The translations under genes and the position numbers were made by a program. DNA of 64,000 bases from Sphaeramia orbicularis. Taxonomy: Eukaryota > Chordata > Actinopteri > Kurtiformes > Apogonidae. This document shows, in pieces, positions 20,701 to 43,128 of this stretch. The notes below the pieces were generated by a model, which was not told the origin of the DNA, did no database searches, and was given only the letters and a program-made list of their open reading frames with translations. Location of the stretch: assembly GCF_902148855.1 (NCBI RefSeq), contig NC_043963.1:33414605-33478604 (forward strand), given 5' to 3'. Within the stretch, counting starts at the first letter, position 1, and every line of letters begins with the position of its first letter.

Positions 20701-22490
20701 CAAATGCTACAGAGTAAACTGGCAAACTTGTGAAACTGTTAGTTGCTGAATAGTGGTCTGTATTGTAATCAACATGTTTAGAAAGTCAACATTACTCAAT
20801 GTCAGCTTCCCTATGTCGGTTAATTTACAAACAGCACCATTTTGATCATGCTGTGGACACACAAGTTTATCCTTCAGAAACATTCAGTTAACTGAAATCT
20901 GCAAAATAAAAGTACAGTGCACCATTTACCCCTCATCCTTTTGTTGATTGAGGACCTGCTGAAAAATAAACCGGAATGAATTCAAAGGATAAAACCCATG
21001 ATAAAAAAAAACAATCAGAGTCAAGAGTAATCTTGCATGAAGTGTTGAGTGAAGGGTGTGGTGTGTCAAAACTCAAAAGAAAGATGGCCTTTGTTATAGC
21101 AGACTGCATTACAAAACCTTCTGGACACGTTTCATACCAATGACATACATGATGAAATTCACCCCATTTCCTTAAGTAGCATAAGGAAGTGATAAAAGCA
21201 GGTTTCCAACAAACCTGTCCTTTGAGGTAAAAGATTAAACTTGCATCATGAGGTCATGTTTCTGATCGCCTAATGCACAGAATTTGCAGAAATTATACAT
21301 TTAAAAAAAACAAAAACTTACAGACAGCTGAAATGAGAAACAGTCTAGTGTCAAATGACAAAATTAATAATCAGCTTTGACCGTGTAAATAAAATGCTTA
21401 AATTTTCAGTGCGTTTACGTTCATGCAACTCATGCAATGTGGAAATATTAAAAGTTCTTAATCCATAATTTTACATTTTGAAGACAGGATCTGGTAGTAA
21501 AGTGTATTTTGAGGTTTGACCCTGAAAGCACTCCAGAGAGTATAGACAATGGGCCACAGTTTGTCATATTCACAGAAGCTAAATTACACCCACAACCTCC
21601 AGGAAACAATTCCATTCCAGTGACCTTTCCCTGAACAAAGCAGGAAGACTCTTGACATCTTGGGTTACTAGCACCAAGGATGAAGCAATACCACAACCAG
21701 GTGCATTCTGACATGACATTTAGAGTCTGCACACCATTGTTACACTTATCATCAGTCACCAGATGAGCTTTGTTGTTGAGCTCGGTTGCGATGCTAAAAG
21801 TTTTGCATTAAAAAAAATCATGTCCACAAAGACCCATAAGGATGCAGCTGCAACTTTAATTCATTGCGTTAGACTAACCACGAGGTGCATCCCTCCTCCT
21901 TTCACACGGTCATGTGATATTTAATTAGCTAGCTCGTAAATCACAGTTTTAGCATTGGCAATAACTTGTGCCTAATTAGAAGTACTAGTACAATTCATAC
22001 TTCATGCTAATCCTACAGGATGACACTAAGGCTGTAAAGGATACCATGGGTACAGTCGCTGCCGTAAAACTTATTCATTACCGTAAACTGATGACTGTTA
22101 GCATACATTAGCTTCGGCATACAGCAACTTCCATATTCAGTCAGAGTTAAGCTAAGTCAGAACACTGTTTGCTAAAGTTTGCATAAATGTGTGCTAGCTG
22201 TCTGCTGTGGCTACCTTCCACACCGCGTGAACATAACCTGCTGCACGTGCGACCAGGCCCCGTGGGTAAAGCGTGTTTCAATTATACAAACATGAACTAC
22301 TATAGACATTGTCACTGTACTTCCTGGTCGCCGTGACGGTTTTAGCGATTATGAGTTGATAGAAGTGACTTGTAATAACTTACCCAGAGTTGGAGGCGCA
22401 TGTTGCCTTAATGGAGTTGATTCTCAGCTTGTTAGCGACGTCTTTCAACCCCTGCAGAGTTTTTTCGTCGGGTTTGTGGTAGCTAGTCAT
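14752..22490 (-). CDS. tkt: transketolase
   Basis: Cytosolic thiamine-diphosphate enzyme of the non-oxidative pentose phosphate pathway, moving two-carbon units between sugar phosphates. Fourteen exons, as in human TKT: 22384-22490, 20247-20364, 20038-20151, 19841-19938, 18492-18683, 18017-18144, 17735-17931, 17368-17532, 15985-16141, 15761-15891, 15600-15683, 15403-15499, 15111-15230, 14752-14924. All phases join and give about 626 residues (human 623). The start [16 protein letters not shown] matches the family. The cofactor motif [13 protein letters not shown] lies near residue 150, and the pyrimidine-domain stretch IAEQNM and the C-terminal part [17 protein letters not shown] are clear. 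No break is seen. Teleosts can carry two tkt copies, and I cannot tell which this is. Intron 1 is about 2 kb. The intron between exons 4 and 5 holds a hAT-like element, and the intron between exons 8 and 9 holds a retroelement tail. Confidence 0.97.
16546..16800 (+). mobile_element. worn retroelement 3' tail in tkt intron
   Basis: Resembles the repeats at 52432-52614 and 62463-62766 in general layout (AAGTTTTTTCTCC, GGGTTTGTTGGATTTC, a final A-rich short-repeat tail AATTAAATTAAA). More diverged than the other two. Confidence 0.5.
19162..19741. mobile_element. hAT-type non-autonomous element, copy 2
   Basis: Same family as 9876-10463, same orientation, about 580 bp. Perfect 8-bp duplication GTCTAAAA at 19154-19161 and 19742-19749. 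Sits in the tkt intron between exons 4 and 5. Confidence 0.93.
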
Positions 22491-23812
22491 GGTTTACGGG
22501 TTATTTATTAATAAACGGGTTATCTTACAAATTAATCTCGGTTGTTGCAATTATACAAGTGCTCGCCGGTGTCGGTGGTTCAGTGCTGCGCCACGCCACT
22601 GCTAGCTGCCCGGTACAAGTGCAACCGAGAGGGAGGAGGAGGAAGGAGCGGGGAGAGGAGTGGGATTTATCAGGTCTCCTACCGGCCACGCCCCCTTAAT
22701 CCAATCATTGGAGGAGTCGTGATGGCGCAAATTCAGCACAGGGTACTTTCAGAAATCTATTTGAGAAAAAAAATAAAATAAAATAAATGATATTTTTGGA
22801 CCATTTAAAAAAATGTATTTGAGAAATTACACATTTTGGCCGTACAAATTCCATAGTATCATTTATAGTAATAATTATGATTTTATTAAACTGTGAAACT
22901 TCTATATTTATGAATTTTTTGAAAAGTCGCCCAAACTTTTAAATTTTCATGCGTGAATCCAAAATTTGTTTTAATCCATTATCCTCAATAAACTCAAAAA
23001 GCAACAAAATCTATCAGCCTGTACAAATAACTTTAAAATGGAATGATTGCACCCCCCTTTGATAATTGTGCTCTTTTTATTTTTTATTTTTTGTACGTTG
23101 ATTATTGACTGTTGCCTGTAATGTTGTGTTTCTTTAATAAAGTTTCTTTAAAAAATCAGATTATAAATTAAAATACTCTAAATTATCACAGAAGCAGAGT
23201 GAATGCAAATGCAGGGGTACTGAAATGCAGCACAAACATTAAGTAGGTGAAGAGGACATCTGTGCTTATATGATGTATAAACTTGATTCAGTGTAAACTA
23301 TAAATACATACCCTGAACACTGTCAGCAAATCATCAAGAAGTTAGGTGACTTCCTGGTTGTGTGAAATTGTCTCAGGAAATTATGTCAAACTTGGAAAAA
23401 CAACTGTATGATGTAATAAAGATGCACGCGTCACTTAAATGCACAATGTACTCGCCTGAGCATGTGATTAAAAAATAAATAAAAAAAATAAAAGATCGAC
23501 TGTTGCGTTCCCTTTAAAACTACAGCTGGATGACTGCCAACAGGGAAATGGTGGCTGATTTTGCTCTCTCATCCTTACTCAGTGAAACTCAGGACAGTCA
23601 AGGTTCAAGAAGCCTAGCCTCTCATTTACTATTACCCAGTCATTCACATGTAACATGGATGAGTTAATTGCCAGCTCTGATGTCTATGTAAGTATTTAGG
23701 ATTCCATCAAAATGTATATTTTGTAGAGTTTATTGTTGCAAAACAGATCAGCTGTATTAGACAGTATAAGAACTGAACACAAGCAATACATACATTTCTT
23801 TTTATGCAGTCA
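22491..23812. other. tkt upstream region and tkt-lrrc23 spacer
   Basis: The first 200 bp upstream of the tkt ATG are relatively GC-rich and probably hold its 5' UTR and promoter; no TATA box is evident. The rest is AT-rich, including a possible LINE-like 3' tail near 23050-23160 (TTTCTTTAATAAAGTTTC). No gene is seen. Confidence 0.5.
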
Positions 23813-23818
23813 TTTATT
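23813..23818 (-). terminator. lrrc23 poly(A) signal
   Basis: AATAAA on the minus strand, about 160 nt downstream of the lrrc23 stop codon. No better hexamer lies between. Confidence 0.6.
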
Positions 23819-23974
23819 TTTAATAGAGTGATTCATACAAGACTTATATCAAATACAGGTTCCTCACATTACAGTCACAGTCCACTATCTAGCAAAATCA
23901 GTCTATGGTTATAACAAAGACTATGTTTTCAAGAAAGTTAGACATTTCCTCATTTGACAGTCCTTAACAGATAT

Positions 23975-26900
23975 CTATGACTCAGGTATTTCCTCTTCTT
24001 TAAGTTCCTGAAAGACACATATTACATGCCATTAGAACAACAGGTGTTAATATCCAGGAAGAATATATTTCGTCATAGATATTGTCAATGATGATAAGGA
24101 AATAAAAACTAATTCATAATGACGAAGTCTATGATGAAAATCAATTGACAATTTCAACAACAAATAAAAACAAGATAATAAAAGTAAGGGAGGGATGATG
24201 TGGGCAGAGGTCCAATCCAAAGTCATGTGGTGTCGCAGGGAAATTATTTAACGCAAAAAGACATGACTTTTTTCTTTCTGTGTTTCAGGAGGAGAAATTT
24301 TACATTTGATGACAAAGAAAACAAACCTTTTGTAAAGTGCATGCAGGTAAGCACACATATCTAATGACTTAAAAACAGCAAAAAACTAGTTCAAAGATGA
24401 CACAGACAATGTGTGCATCCATATGGGAGTATTTATCAGTAGTCTGAGTCTTAATTCAACCTTTGTTCAGAACAATTAGAGTAGTGTTTCTCAATGGTGG
24501 GTGGGGGGGTGGAACAATGCTGGGGGGTGTTTGGAAGGAGAAAGCTGAGAGGGGGGTGCTGAGGCACAAATGGTGGGTGTTAGTGTTATTCGTCACAATG
24601 TATTAGTATCCATATCAGAAGAAACTTTGTTTCCAGTGCTGCTGCTTTCCTACTACTAGCATGTTATCTCAATGACAGATGTATGTCTGCAGCACCCTCC
24701 AACCCACCCACCCCATCTTCTGCTTAGAGGTCCGTCGCTCAACTTACTTGTTGTCATTTTTTAAAGATTCACAATAAATAAATAAATAGTATATGATTAA
24801 AAAAAAATAAAAATAAATAAAAAATCAAATTTTCATGCATTAAAGTTAACACTGGATGTGTCACCACCATTTCTCTCTGCTTCACCTTTAGTTTCTCCCG
24901 AGCTTCAATCCTCTCTTCAGAGGTGATGGTGTCTTTATCAAGTCGCTCCAAATGTGGCAGGAGCATTAATACACTAATATGGTAGTCTGATGCTTCCACT
25001 AGTGGATTCTCAGAGAGCACCAAAGTCCGCAGAGTTTTTGCCACAAACCCAAGGCTTTGCACGGCATTCTCATCTATGATCGCATTGCCTCTGAGGAAGA
25101 AAAAACAATATGGTGAACAAAACCCACACATGCAGCATATTCAACTGATCTGTGCTTGTGACGCAGCTGAGTACCTGACATTGAGGTACTGGAGACACTT
25201 CATATTGGGGCTGAGGCCATCTAGAGTTTCAAGCTGGTTGTCCCTAAGGTGCAGGACTGTAAGGCACTCTAACCTTTCCAAGCCCTCCAGACGTTTAATA
25301 ACATTTTGGGCCTGAAGGGAGAGAGAGAACCGTCCAAGGCATAATCAAGATGTTAATCCAGGTTGTTATGGAGCAACATCAATGTCAGAGTTTTAATCCA
25401 AATCGCAGAGATCTGCCTATATTACCAAATACAAACGCTGCAGGTTTGGGAGGTTGATGTCTTCAGTGGTTTCCAGTTGGTTTCCTCTCAGCTCCAGACT
25501 AACTAGGTTGGTAAAACAGCTTCTCTGAAGACCATTGAGTTTCTGAATACTGTTACCTGGGACAAAGGTATCAAAACATTACTTGAAGCCTTTAACCCAT
25601 AAAGACCCAAACAACCAGCGACAAAAACCATGTACTGATCTAAACTGTTTAATTCCTGTTAATCCATTAATCCTATCAATACGTGTAAATAATTGGTGTA
25701 AAATGCAGTTTGTCATCTTTTCATGGTCATCATATGTGACCTATTTGGATGTTCAGTGGCTCCATAGTGAACATGTAAACACTGTCATTTTCCACAACAC
25801 TGATTCACCAGTAAAACTCTTGGAGTTGGATCAATGACACTGGATGGACTCACTTGTTTTTACTTTCAGTTATTGATATATTTTGCTGAAAACATTACTT
25901 TTTCTTCAGTTATCTTTGTTTTTGATATAATAACCCTCAACTTTAAAATGAGTTTTAATGAACAGCTACATGATCAGTAAATTAAATATAATAAAATTCC
26001 TAATTTTGACTGATACAAATGCAAAATATAGAGGACAATATTGTAAAGGATGGTGATAAATCACTTAAGAAATGTTAAATAGAGAGGAAAATTCATTTAT
26101 GATCTGCCTTTATGGGTTAACAGGTCTTTATGGGTTAAATGTACATTAAGGCGCTGACAGACATTGGAATGAAACGTTGCTGTTGTTGTTATCAGAAGAA
26201 ACAGACCAAACCTGTGACATTGAGACTCTCTAGGGCAGACCCAACCAGGCCATCCAGATCAGTCAGCAAGTTCCCTGCCATACTCAGCCACTGCAGGAAG
26301 GTCAGCTGAGCAAAAGGCTGCCCAAGAGTTGCATTGAGCATTTATGGTTAGATTGAAAAACTGGGGCAACACCAGGTATTTCTCTTTTAGACATCAGAAA
26401 CTAAGAAAATTGCCTTCAACCAAAGCAGTTGGGTCAGAGATGCCAGTGGAGCCAGATCAGCCAGGCGGTTGTTGGACAAATCTAGGAAGCGTAGGTGAAC
26501 GTAGTTGCTGATTTCAGAAATGTCAGTAAGTCCTCTGTGGAGTACATTGATAAGAAAGGGGTGGATTATGAAAATAAGAGGCAAGTCAAAGCAGAGTAGT
26601 TAAGTTAAAGTTTGTTGAGCAGTTTACTTGCTTACTTGTCTTTTAGGTCCAGTTTTACAAAAGCATGTGCTAATCCATTTCCTGTTTTGCAAAGTAATGA
26701 CAGACCCTGAATTAAGGTTTCTTGGGTCAAATGACAAACTTGAATCTGCAAAGCACAAAGACATTGTTTATAGAAATGTTCAGTGTGGTTTGGGAAGGAA
26801 TAATGATTTAAGTATGAAACTAGAAGCACTCGGAGAGCGCAGACCTCCGCCAAGGCTGATCAGTGCCCCCCCCCCCCCCGCCAAGGAGGTTATGCTTTTG

Positions 26901-27573
26901 CCAGGGTTTGTTTGTTTGTCTGTCTGTCCGTTAGTGTGCAACATAACTCAAAAAGTTATGGACAGATTTTGATGAAATTTTCAGGGTTTGTTGGAAATGG
27001 GGGCCCCCCCGTGGGCCCCCCCACCCCCGATCACCACCAAAATTTAATCATTTCTTCCTTATCCCATTTCCAACAAACCCTGAAAATTTCATCAAAATCT
27101 GTCCATAACTTTTTGAGTTATGTTGCACACTAACGGACAGACAAACAAACAAACAAACCCTGGCAAAAACATAACCTCCTTGGCGGAGGTAATAAAGGTG
27201 TCTGCTGATGTGTTTAAATATACTGGAGACAGCAACTTTTATCAAGTCATACGTGAATGCTTCAATGGTGCATGCAGGGTTTTAAACAATCTAGTTTGTA
27301 GTTAAAACAGAGGTGGGGGGGTGAACACCTACACCCCACTGTGTTTTGGATAGGAAGTGGATTGGAACCTGAAATGTGGAAAATATATTGATCTAATAAA
27401 GTGTAATCTGAAACCCAGCATGCACTCATTAAATGATCTACAATCCAACTTCAAGAGGACTACACCACTGTTAAACTGAGACCTTACTTAGATACCTTGT
27501 CTTCCTCTCCACCTTCTTCTTGTGTTTCATCTTGTACATCCAACATAACTACATCTTCGTCCACTTCAGACAT
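23975..27573 (-). CDS. lrrc23: leucine-rich repeat-containing protein 23
   Basis: LRRC23 is a radial-spoke-associated axonemal protein needed for sperm motility in mammals. Exons: 27496-27573, 26636-26745, 26414-26534, 26212-26317, 25426-25556, 25175-25311, 24886-25090, 23975-24007, giving about 306 residues (human 343). The N-terminus is acidic. It is followed by the family signature GLSLLCKTGNGLAHA, then repeats such as LRFLDLSNNRLADL, LVSLELRGNQLE, LTVLHLRDNQLETL and LQYLNVRGNAI, and the LRR cap HLERLDKDTITSEER. The protein ends in a short acidic tail. Exon 3 seems to use a GC donor at 26412-26413; this keeps frame but skips about a dozen residues found in the human protein. A likely poly(A) signal (AATAAA on the minus strand) is at 23813-23818. 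Intron 1 holds a foldback repeat, and intron 4 is almost filled by a piggyBac-like element. Confidence 0.92.
25596..26134. mobile_element. piggyBac-like non-autonomous element (copy B)
   Basis: Left end TTAA then CCCATAAAGACCCA; right end GGTCTTTATGGG then TTAA. The right end is present twice (26108-26120 and 26123-26138). Closely similar to 6617-7127, and shares inner sequence such as TCACCAGTAAAAC. It takes up most of the lrrc23 intron between exons 4 and 5. Confidence 0.88.
26876..27190. repeat. foldback (inverted) repeat in lrrc23 intron 1
   Basis: Two arms of about 120 bp (26878-27000 and 27062-27189) are near-perfect reverse complements. Both contain CCAAGGAGGTTATG, TTAGTGTGCAACATAACTC and ATGAAATTTTCAGGGTTTG on one strand or the other. 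A ~60-bp C/G-rich loop separates them. A transcript could form one long hairpin. Confidence 0.92.
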
Positions 27574-28709
27574 CCTTTGGTTTTGTTACCTTCAGAACCC
27601 TTAGCTAGTACAGTTTGGTCACCTGCTAGTCTAGCTAACTGCAGAGTTAGCCGATAAAAAGGCAAGGCCACACAATTTACGGAGGTCAGTTTATCAAGTA
27701 AAATACACACTGCAGTTATGAAAACTTAGCTTGCAGTTAGCTGTAGTTTTTGCTACGTTACATATATAACTCCTGGATGCTAGCACTACTGACACCCAGG
27801 AAAAGCGTTTGTTGTTGTTACCATGGAAACTCAAGAGCGCATGAGTGTAGGATAGAGTGAGGGCTGGTGTTGTTCACGGACACGTACACAAAAACAACCC
27901 ACAGTATTTCTACAGCCCAAAACATTTCGTTACTGATCTCATAGCAACAGTTGCACTTTTTTTTTCTTTAAACCACTGTTTTGCAAAAACAACACTTTGG
28001 CAATTTCAAGTTAAAATGTCGAAACAGGCCAATGCCTGCTGTTTACTGCTTTGCCTTAGTAAGACAGTCATTCTTGATGAAAATGTGTTATTCTGATTTA
28101 CATGATCTTGATGAAACAGTCACATTAATAAACACATACTGAAGCAAAAAAAAAAAAAGGATAAACTTTCCCTATATTAACCACATACACCTCAGTTCCT
28201 GCAATCAAACATGATTTTCTATCCAGTTCCTTAGGCCACAGTCTCTTAGTTCATACTATGGTTAAAAAAGTGATAAGTCTAATTTTTACAGTGCTAAGTC
28301 TAATTTTTACACAATTTGTCATTCACTGAATGACAAGGCATATAGCATTAAATAAAAAAATTCTATGGTGCATAGACAAGTTTAGAAAAATGCCTTTTGA
28401 TGACAAAGATCTACAGCGATCTTTCATTTTCCAACCACATAAAGCTTGTTTACCACACAAGTTCTGAAGAAAGAGAGAACTCAGAACTGCATCATTCAGG
28501 AACAAAGCAACAAAAAGGTGCATTTGGTGCAATATCCCCACATCCATTGCTACAAAATCTGAGTTCATTTGAGTGTATTACCACTGTTGAGGTAAATTTA
28601 ATACGAAACCAACATAAAGAATTTATCTAAAGAATTCTATGTGATGTTAATGGTGAAGTCTCGTGTACTGGGCTTTCTCCTGGTCTTGTGATCAGGAAAG
28701 ATTGAAGGC
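27574..28709. other. lrrc23 promoter and rbm10 3' UTR region
   Basis: The 27574-27850 part is the likely lrrc23 upstream region, with no TATA box noted. The right-hand part should be the rbm10 3' UTR, but no clear AATAAA was picked out; an ATTAAA variant lies near 28590. The open frames here do not match known proteins. Confidence 0.45.
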
Positions 28710-37163
<8,454 letters not shown>

Positions 37164-37960
37164 GTTGATCCACCAACACTCCTCCTAATGTCTGTTTTGT
37201 TTCTGCTTGGTTACAGCATTAAGCACCCTGTAAATACATCATCGATGTCCTTTTTAGGTAAAGTAAACAATGCAGAGCGCCTGTACACATGGAGCACATC
37301 CTAAAACACACTTAACTAAGCTGCTCTGGTAAAGAGCGCTCCCGTGATACATGGCAGTGTTATGTGCAAGGTGTGCATACAGATGCAGGTAGCCTTACCT
37401 CCTCAGGTCTGCTGTAATTTATTAATACTGCATATGCATACAGTTCTCCCAACTTCAAAATAACGAGGTCTATGTCACAGCGTCACAAAATACTGGCCGT
37501 ATGAGTAAAAAAGAGGTACAACTCCGCTTGATCTGTAAGCATGAATTAAACGTGCAGAGTGCGCACATAACCTTACTGTCCAAATAGGAGTATCCAACAA
37601 TGACGTGTGGCGGTCATCTCTGTTAGCGCGCAAGCTAACTAGCATCAGCCTAGTTAGCTAGTGCTAGGTAGAGACTGTCTCCAAACGGTTGTCAGTCGTT
37701 ACAAACACGACAACTGCGGTTACACACGACACTGAAGCAATACTTACCAGCCCCACATGTAACCGGCAAAGTCTCTTCACTGTCACACTGAAACCTTTCA
37801 CAAAAGGATGGTTTATTTTTCAGGGAAGCAAGTGTAAAATGGCCACAGCAAGACAACATTTGAGAGTGGGCGGGGCGGACACTTGACTCTGATGTTTGAT
37901 TGGTAGATAGAGAGCGACAACATCAATGACGGCGGTGATTGGATGAGACAAGCAGGCCAC
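37164..37960 (-). promoter_or_regulatory. rbm10 5' UTR exon and likely promoter
   Basis: An acceptor at about 37228-37229 opens the exon carrying the ATG, so at least one 5' UTR exon lies upstream. A GC box (GGGCGGGGCGG, about 37868-37878) and inverted CCAAT motifs (ATTGG, near 37898 and 37940) cluster about 700 bp upstream. The start site is not determined. Confidence 0.45.
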
Positions 37961-38136
37961 CCTTAATCATAAATGCATACTGGATATAAATTAATAACAT
38001 CAGCTGTATAAAGAGGTTAAGATATTTTTACGGAAGAGATGCAATTGTTTTGCATATTTCAGAAGAGTTTGGATATTATAAATGGATAAATGAAAACTCA
38101 AAGATGTATTTAACAGCAGAAAACCCTAATACCAGC

Positions 38137-39675
38137 TTTATTTGATGAAAAAAAAATCCAGAAAACCCATAGTCACAGTACAAAAACAAAAGAAAAAAAA
38201 ACAAAACAAAAAAACAAACTCCATCAGCCCACCCCCACAACCATGCCAGCTTCATACCCCAAGCTTGACCTTTAATTAACAATATTCAATACTAAGGTTA
38301 CAATTTATCATTTAACTGACATAAACTGATCATAACAGCAGGATTAAGTAAAATGATTAAAATATACTAAGAAATTAGAGACATCAACAACAAAAAGTAA
38401 TAGTACAATTGTGACAATATCATTAAAGGGAGGGGCTGGGGAGAGTTGAGTAAAAGGCATACTTGAAATACACATCATTAACTTGTCCTTACAAGGCCTG
38501 TAAGACATGTCGTACACAATGGACATTATAGTAATAAGATACGCCTATTATCTATTTGAAAGAATATTCAACTTATCACCTACACCACTCATGATTTGAA
38601 CCACTGATGAACACAATCAATTGAATCTCTTGTATACACAAAAAAGGTCCTAAAAACTCATAATATGTTTAACCTGATTGTGCCTCTAGCTATAAAGCAA
38701 TGTCTTCCAGTAAAGTGAAGGTTTCTATGTCACTCTGAGTAGCTGTTAATTCCATTACCCGTCTGTGCCATGTGAAAATGTGGCCTTCAGGGGTAACTTT
38801 GGCATGGAAACAGGGAGTGGTCAGTGACGCAGAAGGCCTTTCCATGCATACAGTACATAGACACATACAGTTTGTTAATACATACAGAAATATACACACA
38901 TTCACTGCATGCAGACCTGCACTGGAGAAAACAAACATTCATACAGTTGCGCACACACTCAAATACACTCACACACTCTCTGTTTAAAGTATAGGTAAGT
39001 AATTCTACTTAGTATGGGAAAATATTCTCATACAATCTACTTTAGGCATACCCCTGCATAGCGCCTGAGTCATAACATGGGCCTGAAGGAGCCAAGCCAA
39101 TGACAAGGAGAAAGCAATCATAAACATTATGCATGGACACTACAAATGACAAAATACCCCATCTAAATTATGAATCCCTACCCCTTAACTTACTCTTCCT
39201 GACCACTGCTCTCAAGGCACTACATGTAGGCGATAATGTGTAAGATCCATTAGACATGGACTTAATTTAACCCTTTTTTTGTATTTTCTCTTTCACTGTC
39301 ATGTCCCCATTGTCTTTGGCCTGGGGAGGACTTTTATTCTCTTCATTCCCATTATGGCACATTTCAGCCCCTATGTGCATCCACTCAACTTCAAATCACC
39401 CCGCAACCACCTGCCCAACAGACCCCTTTATCTGAAAGTATTTAACAGATTCAAAATGGCACAAAAACTATTATTAACATATTAAGAATCATGGTGTATA
39501 AGCCTATCATATCACTTGAGATCTGTGTTAACTTGCTGAAGGTAACTGGGTGATCAGAAATTGGGCATCCATAAAACCTCTCTGGTCCCTCCCCCAATAT
39601 TCTCCCCATATGTCAAATGTCAATTTAACTGTCCTCCCATCTGTGCTTGAGGGCAGTCCCTTCTTCTCCAAGAAC
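38137..39675 (-). other. rhoa 3' UTR with poly(A) signal
   Basis: Sequence downstream of the rhoa stop has no other gene, and AATAAA lies at 38137-38142 on the minus strand. A long 3' UTR (about 1.5 kb) is usual for rhoa. The exact end is an inference from the signal. Confidence 0.55.
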
Positions 39676-40984
<1,309 letters not shown>

Positions 40985-41553
40985 CTATGTAAGATGACAA
41001 AACAAAGTTAGATTTCCGCTACCTCAAGCTTTCTATCCTCTGTCAATTTAAAGCAAAATCATCATTTGACCAAAGGTGAACACGGTGAGCTACATACTCA
41101 AACTTTCTCTGTTTATAAGCAGTTTCACACAGGTTGTCATTCTTTATCAGTTACACTGGTTGGCAATTTGCATGAGTAAAAGCTCAGACAACGCAAATAA
41201 CTCTACCAATTTCATAGTTAAGATTAAAAAAATATTTCTTAACGACATTATACCAAACCAATAAGCTGACAGACAAGCAGAGGGACTGCCTCGTAAGTAA
41301 GGAGTGCAAACAGAGAACATTTCCGTGCTGTGTTCTCATTCCTGCTAAAAGGCTGTGCACTGTACTCCGGGCCTGTCAAACCAGCTAACGTTAGCTAGCT
41401 GGAAAGCTAATGATGTTTTTCATGATTTGTAATGCTGTCATTCCGGGAATTCTTTCTGAAATCAGAAATACAACGTTCATCGCACTCCTGTGATACTTCC
41501 GTGACTAAAAGTAGAATCGGATAAAAGTTTAAAAGCTCTAACTGAGTAAGATT

Positions 41554-41650
41554 ACCGCTTGATGTTTCTGTGTCCGCCTTTCTCCTCTTCCTGACCGACT
41601 GGAAAACTCCGCCCACCGCTACTACGCATGTGCAGGATGACGTCATGTAC
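41554..41650 (-). promoter_or_regulatory. rhoa 5' UTR exon and CRE-bearing promoter
   Basis: A donor-like GTAATC at about 41548-41553 ends a purine-rich, non-coding exon. Just upstream on the minus strand are a GC-box-like GGGCGG (near 41609-41614) and a perfect cAMP-response palindrome TGACGTCA at 41638-41645. This fits a TATA-less housekeeping promoter. Confidence 0.55.
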
Positions 41651-42313
41651 GACAGCCAAGTATTGTGATAGTGTAATGTACTTTATAACAAGAAAAGCAC
41701 AAGCACTCTGACAATTCATAAAGAATTATTTAAAATGGACTAAATTTAATCTCTGATGTATTTTCTTTCCTTAGATATTTATATTTTAAGTTATTATTAA
41801 TATTATTTGTCTTCTTTTCTTTGGGTCTGTAAGTCTTTGCATTACGTTAATTTATTTGTTTGGATGATATTTCCTTTTGACATCTTGATGTTTGTTCAAA
41901 ATTTCTCAATGTTTTGTAAACACATATTTTCAATAAAGCTGATGAAAAAATGTATATATCGTGTAATGTACTTTATTTGTTCTGATTTAGACATTGTATT
42001 ATAATAATTCTATAATCCTTCCCCCTGACAAGCTAGTTATTTTATTGTTGTATACATTGATTGTATACTTTACCTTCTTGAATAAAGATTTAATAAAAAA
42101 AATAAAAAAATAAATAATAATAATAAATAGTGTAATGTACTTTGTTAATGTGTATTTAAAAAGTTAAGCAAATAACTAAGAATCATTTCTCTAAAACAAT
42201 ATTTTTAAATGGTTATTCTCACTGGAAGGATTCTGTAACTTGATTAATTTCTTGTCTGCACAAAAAATAATCTGTGGTTTTGATGAGTTATGTAACACTA
42301 CTACTAGGGCTTC

Positions 42314-42361
<48 letters not shown>

Positions 42362-43128
42362 AACTACCAGTAATAAAGAATGCAATCTGGAAATAGTATT
42401 TATTAGTGTTTTATTGTTATTGTTAATACATACATTCATTTGCGCAATGTCTTGATATATACAAAATATTTTATTATATAGTGTGCTACAAATGTAGACA
42501 CAAGAGTTAAAAAAAAAAAAATTATTCATTTGCACATATACGTAAATATATACATGTTGATTCTAATTCAATTTGAGGGAAAATGTAGCCCAACTTCACA
42601 TATTCAAGTAAGCAGGATGACACTAAGTGGAAGAAAATTAAGTTGAAACAGAAGACCCACAGATGTTTAAATATTCAAAGTACATTTCAACAAAACTACA
42701 GTCCAGTCTTATATCAACGCTGTATCAGAAATGTTAACTATGTTGCCCACAACACCATCTAAGATTTATTTATTCATTTTTATTTGGTTTATTGTTAGCA
42801 AGCATGACTCATAATTTTGTCAAATGAAGAGCTCTGCATCTGGTGGAAATACCCCACTCTACTTATGTCTGAGAACTACACAGGGACAGTTAAGGCTGTC
42901 TATACTGTTTCAGTGCTCTTCAAAAGCTTGTCTGTTATAGAAGGGGAAACCGCCTCTTCAAGCCTCTTTCATGAGAGCATGTTTCTCTCATCCTTGTCAG
43001 TTTATGTGAGGACATGCTCATTGAGTGTGAGATGTTCATAGATGCCAGCAGTGCTGCCTCTGTTTGTTTCTATGGACACTGGAGGTAAAGTTGCTCTGAT
43101 TGGTTGTCTTGGCCAGCCAGTCTGGGGC
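41651..43128. other. rhoa-usp21 spacer with usp21 3' UTR
   Basis: AT-rich, no gene seen. A pure TTA/ATT microsatellite runs from about 42315 to 42360. AATAAA-type signals occur on the minus strand near 42762-42772, giving a usp21 3' UTR of about 360 nt. A LINE-like 3' end with an AT-rich tail may lie at 42030-42125. Confidence 0.5.
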
